Shown here in pieces: positions 6,481 to 10,017 of a stretch of DNA of 10,017 nucleotides. The first letter of the stretch is position 1. Each line of letters opens with the position of its first letter. Position numbers and translations under genes: made by a program. Source of the DNA: Akkermansia muciniphila (lineage in GTDB: Bacteria; Pseudomonadota; Gammaproteobacteria; Burkholderiales; Burkholderiaceae_C); assembly GCA_943327015.2 (NCBI GenBank), contig CALPVM020000059.1:1-10017 (forward strand). The letters are read 5' to 3'. Under the pieces are notes generated by a model. It was given only the letters and a program-made list of their open reading frames with translations. It searched no databases and was not told where the DNA came from.

Positions 6481-7293
6481 TCAGGTCGTTTGATGGTCTT
6501 TGGTACCGTAAAGCAATTTGCCAATCCAGCTCGGGTTAAAAGGTTTCCAGTCGTTTTCTGCTTGAGCCAGTCGGTTGGTAATGGCAAATAATGAGATGGG
6601 GTTAAACCCCATGCCGCAGTGGCTGTTTCCCCGGATGTGAATATTTTCACTTTCTGGATGTTCTTTTTCTATGGAGCACTGCCAAGCCACCACGCCATCC
6701 GTTTTGCTGTAAATGGACGTGCTGGGTACTGGCGGCTTAACGCGTATATCCAGATGCCGGTCAAAGTCCGCATATTCAAAATTTTCGCCTGACAGGGCTT
6801 CATAAAGCCAGACACCCGTAGATGCAAGCGGGTGCCCAGTGAATGGCGATCCAAGGGTAATGACCTGCCGCACCAACTCGGGCCGCTCTTTACCTAGTTC
6901 ACGGGCATAGACGCCGCCCAAGCTTTGGCCGATGATGCTGACTTTTTTGTTATGGCGTCTGTGAATGCGTTCCAGATGCTCCACCATGTCATCGGTCAAT
7001 TCATCTTTCATAGCCAAATTACGTCCCATGCCCCAAGGGTAGGTTCTGTAACCCAGATCCCTTAAAAGTTGGCGTAAAAATGCGGTAGATAAATCGGTGG
7101 TTCCCAGACCAGGGATAACCAGTACCGGATGGCCATCGCCTTTGGGTAAAGTGACTCTGAGTGGCGCATACATGCTCCAGCCCACCATGCACTCCCACAC
7201 GGCTCGTAGTTCTAACGCAAATAGTAGTTTGGACGGCGCAGGTATATCCGGAAATTGGGTTAAAGATGTTTTAAGTTTCTCTATCCGGGTCAT
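6481..7293 (-). CDS. Alpha/beta hydrolase, lipase-like, soluble
   Basis: Predicted lipase/esterase of 270 residues with no signal peptide, so probably cytoplasmic. The nucleophile elbow is GQSLGG (122-127) with Ser124. The likely acid is Asp199 in SKTDGVVAW and the likely base is His225 in NSHCGMGFNP, giving a complete triad in family order. VLVIPGLG (57-64) forms the oxyanion-hole strand. The closest class by eye is the PGAP1/triacylglycerol-lipase-like hydrolases; the true substrate (triacylglycerol, wax ester or another ester) is not readable. ATG 7293 is preferred over an earlier in-frame start at 7341 because it overlaps the stop of the upstream hydrolase (ATGA, 7293-7290) and has AAAGGAA 8 nt upstream. 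The two hydrolases are therefore likely translationally coupled. It is followed by a candidate terminator. Confidence 0.88.
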   Translation of the reverse strand: MTRIEKLKTSLTQFPDIPAPSKLLFALELRAVWECMVGWSMYAPLRVTLPKGDGHPVLVIPGLGTTDLSTAFLRQLLRDLGYRTYPWGMGRNLAMKDELTDDMVEHLERIHRRHNKKVSIIGQSLGGVYARELGKERPELVRQVITLGSPFTGHPLASTGVWLYEALSGENFEYADFDRHLDIRVKPPVPSTSIYSKTDGVVAWQCSIEKEHPESENIHIRGNSHCGMGFNPISLFAITNRLAQAENDWKPFNPSWIGKLLYGTKDHQTT

Positions 7294-8195
7294 TGCCTTG
7301 TTTCCTTTTGTTGTATGTCTTGAACTTGCTGAATAAGCCACTCAATTACTGGCCGATGCAAGCACATTTGTAAATGTCCAATACCTTCAAAAATCTGGGC
7401 TTCGGTACCCGGCAGTAGCTGTACCTTTTGCGGGTAAACAATATTGTCTTGGGGCGTGATTGCAATTTTGAACAGGCTACGCACAGCATCGGTTTCAGAT
7501 GCCGCAAGAGACTTAAGCCAAGGGCTACGCCATGCCATTTGTTTAGCATTTAGTCCTAGTGCACCACGTGATAGTTTGGTGCCTTGATGCGGCGAGCCTA
7601 AGGTAATCACCCCCGCAACCCGCTCGGTACCATGCTGTCGCATCCATGCCCGAATGGCGATGCCACCCATGCTATGCCCGACCAATATCACTTTGTTACT
7701 TGAGGTTTCTTGACAGGCTTTTAGAACAGCGGCTTCTAAGATGGCAGCATAGTCGTCAATGGACGTGAATAGTGGCTCCAGATCCACCGGCATGATGTTG
7801 TGGTCAGCATCTTGCAATTCTTTAATCACATCGTGCCAAATGAGGTGGTTACACAGATAGCCGTGCACCAAAATAACTGGGACTTTGCCTTTGTTTTGCT
7901 GTGCCGGTAAAAATGCCGGCGGACGAAACCCCCATGGCTGGTACAGCAAAAAAATGCGTGTACTGGCTATAAATTCACCCAACACTGCCTTGCACCACAT
8001 TACCCATGAACCAGTTGGACGTGACAGATAACCGCTGTACAAGCTGGAGCACGCCAAGACTAAAAAGGGCAAACCTATAGCAAACACCACTGCCCACGCC
8101 AAAGAGCCCATGCCTTGGGATTCAAGGTAATACCCTATGCCAAACCCAACAAGGGCTTGGCTCAGAATAAGACTTCTCAGTAGTTGTGCCAGCAT
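7290..8195 (-). CDS. Membrane-anchored alpha/beta hydrolase, lipase-like
   Basis: Predicted lipase/esterase of 301 residues. Two hydrophobic N-terminal segments (about 7-23 and 33-53) form a membrane hairpin; positive charges at Arg7, Arg59 and Lys69 suggest that both the N-terminus and the catalytic domain face the cytoplasm. The hydrolase domain shows the oxyanion HG (111-112) after VPVILV, the nucleophile elbow GHSMGG (173-178) with Ser175, Asp250 in TPQDNIVYP and His274 in GIGHLQM, a complete Ser-Asp-His triad. LGSPHQGT (199-206) is typical of lipase-class hydrolases. ATG 8195 has GGAG 5 nt upstream. The gene lies 39 bp after the beta-oxidation gene with no terminator visible, so it is probably in the same transcript, and it overlaps the second hydrolase by 4 nt. 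Confidence 0.9.
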   Translation of the reverse strand: MLAQLLRSLILSQALVGFGIGYYLESQGMGSLAWAVVFAIGLPFLVLACSSLYSGYLSRPTGSWVMWCKAVLGEFIASTRIFLLYQPWGFRPPAFLPAQQNKGKVPVILVHGYLCNHLIWHDVIKELQDADHNIMPVDLEPLFTSIDDYAAILEAAVLKACQETSSNKVILVGHSMGGIAIRAWMRQHGTERVAGVITLGSPHQGTKLSRGALGLNAKQMAWRSPWLKSLAASETDAVRSLFKIAITPQDNIVYPQKVQLLPGTEAQIFEGIGHLQMCLHRPVIEWLIQQVQDIQQKETRQ

Positions 8196-8234
8196 AGGTG
8201 CTCCATAGTCAGTAATATAGACTAATTTGTAGGA

Positions 8235-10017
8235 TCAATATACTGGTTGATGCTGGCGAATTGCCTCCTTTATCTTGGCATCAAGCACAAACCCGGTGCC
8301 ATACTTTGCTGCCAATTGTGCTGCGCGCTCTTCGAAAGCCTCTATGCCCATGCCGTAAATAAACTGCATAGCACCGCCCGTCCATGCCGGAAACCCAATG
8401 CCAAAAATGGAGCCAATGTTGGCATCGTGAACGGTAGTGAGTACGTTTTCTGCCAAGCAACGTGCTGTTTCTACCGCTTGGCGGTACAGCAGGCGGTCTT
8501 TCAGATCGGCAATAGTCCACTCGGCATCCGATTTTTCAAACAGATTTTTGAGCTCCGGCCATAAGTATTTTTTGCCGCCCTTTTCTTTGGGGTATTCGTA
8601 AAAACCTGCACCACCGGCACGGCCGGGGCGATTGTGCGCATGCACCATTTTTTCCACCACCAGCTCGCCGGGTGTGGCAATGTATTCTTTGCCTTCGGCA
8701 GCAAAATCAGCGCGGGTTTGCTCCATCACGTGCAGGCTCAGGGTCAGCGCAGTTTCGTCCAGAACTGCTAAGGGACCGACCGGCATGCCGCACTGAAATC
8801 CAGCATTTTCGATGGCAGCGGCGGGTATACCTTCGCCCAGCATGGCTGCACCTTCCATCACAAAGGTGCCAAAAACACGGCTTGTAAAAAAGCCGCGTGA
8901 GTCATTCACCACAATCGGTATTTTGCCAATAGCCTGTACGTAGTCGTAGGCTCGGGCTACAGTCTCGTTACTGGTTTGTTGGCCACGGATAATTTCTACC
9001 AGCTTCATTTTGTCCACAGGGCTAAAGAAGTGGATGCCAATAAACTTGTCTGCTGCAGCACTGGCGGTAGCTAAGCCACTAATGGGCAGGGTAGAGGTAT
9101 TAGAGGCAAAAAAGCCACCTTCTGCCAGCATGGGTTCCGCTTCTTGGGTTACCTTGGCTTTGAGTTCGCGGTTTTCAAACACGGCCTCAATAATCAGATC
9201 GCAACCTTTCAAGTCGTCCACCGCGCCAGTGGCTTGAATACGATCCAAAATAGCTTGCTGTTCTGCAGGAGTCATGCGCCCTTTATCGACCCGCCCTTGG
9301 GTGATTTTGGCCGTGTAGGACTTACCCAGATCGGCTTTTTCCTGGCTCACGTCTTTGAGCACAGTAGCAATGCCTTTGCTTGATTGTGCATAGGCAATGC
9401 CTGCGCCCATCATGCCCGCACCCAATAAGCCTACTTTGCCTGGCTTAAAGCGCTCCACACCTTGGGGACGGGACTGACCCGCTTTAATGGCATTGAGGTT
9501 AAAAAAGAAGGTATTAATCATGGCTCGGGCGTTGCTGCCGGTCATGAGTTTGGCCAGATATCGGCTCTCAATACGCAAGGCGGTTTCAATATCCACCTGC
9601 AAACCCTCTACCATGCAGGCCATGATAGCCTCAGGTGCAGGGTACAAACCACGGGTCTGCTTCTTTATCATGGCAGGTGCCACCGCCAGCATACCGGCCA
9701 CGGCGGGCGAGGAGGGCAGGCCACCCGGCACTTTGTAGCCTTTGGCCTCCCAAGGGTGCTGTGCTTTGGGGTTGGCTGCAATCCAGGCTAGCGCTTTGGC
9801 ACGCAACTCGGCGCGTGCGTTGTCGCCAGGGGCCACGAGGTCATGTACCAGCCCGAGTCCTTTGGCTTCTGCAGGGTTGAATAATTTACCCTCTACAAGG
9901 TAAGCTTGTGCACCCATTAAACCCAAATGGCGGGTAAGTTTGGTAACGCCACTAGCACCCGGCAGCAAACCTAAAGTGACTTCAGGCAGGCCGAATTGAA
10001 TTTTTCGGTCATCTATG
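8235..10017 (-). CDS. Enoyl-CoA hydratase/3-hydroxyacyl-CoA dehydrogenase fusion (FadJ/FadB-like), 5' end outside window
   Basis: Multifunctional beta-oxidation enzyme: a crotonase domain hydrates enoyl-CoA and an HAD domain oxidises 3-hydroxyacyl-CoA with NAD. The frame stays open to the window edge, giving 593 visible residues; FadJ-type proteins have about 715, so roughly 125 are missing. Numbering from the first visible codon, GLPEVTLG (9-16) carries Glu12, the equivalent of FadB Glu139; the other crotonase Glu lies outside. The NAD motif is GAGMMG (199-204). The HAD catalytic pair is His329 (HFFSP) and Glu341, with Asn371 in NDSRGF. The C-terminal half, with NIGSIFGIGFPAWTGG, matches Burkholderiales versions I remember. 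A TTG at 9968 is in frame but sits inside the crotonase fold and is not a start. A thiolase partner would be expected upstream, beyond the edge. Confidence 0.95.
   Translation of the reverse strand, partial: IDDRKIQFGLPEVTLGLLPGASGVTKLTRHLGLMGAQAYLVEGKLFNPAEAKGLGLVHDLVAPGDNARAELRAKALAWIAANPKAQHPWEAKGYKVPGGLPSSPAVAGMLAVAPAMIKKQTRGLYPAPEAIMACMVEGLQVDIETALRIESRYLAKLMTGSNARAMINTFFFNLNAIKAGQSRPQGVERFKPGKVGLLGAGMMGAGIAYAQSSKGIATVLKDVSQEKADLGKSYTAKITQGRVDKGRMTPAEQQAILDRIQATGAVDDLKGCDLIIEAVFENRELKAKVTQEAEPMLAEGGFFASNTSTLPISGLATASAAADKFIGIHFFSPVDKMKLVEIIRGQQTSNETVARAYDYVQAIGKIPIVVNDSRGFFTSRVFGTFVMEGAAMLGEGIPAAAIENAGFQCGMPVGPLAVLDETALTLSLHVMEQTRADFAAEGKEYIATPGELVVEKMVHAHNRPGRAGGAGFYEYPKEKGGKKYLWPELKNLFEKSDAEWTIADLKDRLLYRQAVETARCLAENVLTTVHDANIGSIFGIGFPAWTGGAMQFIYGMGIEAFEERAAQLAAKYGTGFVLDAKIKEAIRQHQPVY

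Noticed and set aside
7294..7341. Longer second hydrolase start at 7341
   Set aside because: It would overlap the upstream gene by about 50 nt; ATG 7293 has the ATGA overlap and a good ribosome binding site.
8196..8234. Separate promoter between the beta-oxidation gene and the first hydrolase
   Set aside because: A TATATT-like -10 is present on the minus strand but no -35 lies at proper spacing (TTGATC is only 13 bp away); co-transcription is simpler.
9966..9968. TTG start of the beta-oxidation gene at 9968
   Set aside because: It lies within the conserved crotonase motif; the frame continues to the window edge, so the gene is cut rather than started here.

Overview
The window looks like chromosomal DNA from a betaproteobacterium, most likely Burkholderiales and close to Comamonadaceae. 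I base this on the wording of the predicted proteins: the N-terminal third of ArgH, the LytS-type kinase (about H169 and N261) and the C-terminus of the beta-oxidation enzyme all read like Burkholderiales versions I remember. No database search was possible. Base composition looks near 50% GC, low for that group. There are no tRNA or rRNA genes, IS elements or CRISPR arrays, and no intergenic gap exceeds about 120 bp.

Left part (1-2814): argH (arginine biosynthesis, 3' end cut by the window edge) is divergent from a kinase/regulator pair resembling AlgZ (FimS) and AlgR. The pair overlaps by ATGA and should be co-translated. Where hemC would be expected after algR, a convergent SDR oxidoreductase gene ends 2 bp away.

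Middle part (2817-4845): the SDR gene (minus strand) is divergent from a small lipoprotein with an EF-hand-like loop. The lipoprotein is followed 16 nt later by a stand-alone double-cupin protein of the ChrR cupin type. The first half of the cupin gene uses codons unlike its neighbours.

Right part (4877-10017, all minus strand): this is a lipid block. In transcription order it holds a fused enoyl-CoA hydratase/3-hydroxyacyl-CoA dehydrogenase (5' end outside the window), a membrane-anchored alpha/beta hydrolase, a soluble alpha/beta hydrolase coupled to it by ATGA, and a wax ester synthase/diacylglycerol acyltransferase. A likely terminator, a perfect 12-bp palindrome and a candidate promoter separate the acyltransferase from the genes upstream. 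Together these could make storage lipid (WS/DGAT), hydrolyse it (two hydrolases) and burn the fatty acids (beta-oxidation); that joint role is inferred from gene order. I see no clearly new defence or mobile system. The most interesting points are the lipid block with its separately controlled acyltransferase, the Arg-to-Leu change in ArgH, the missing hem genes and the orphan cupin protein.
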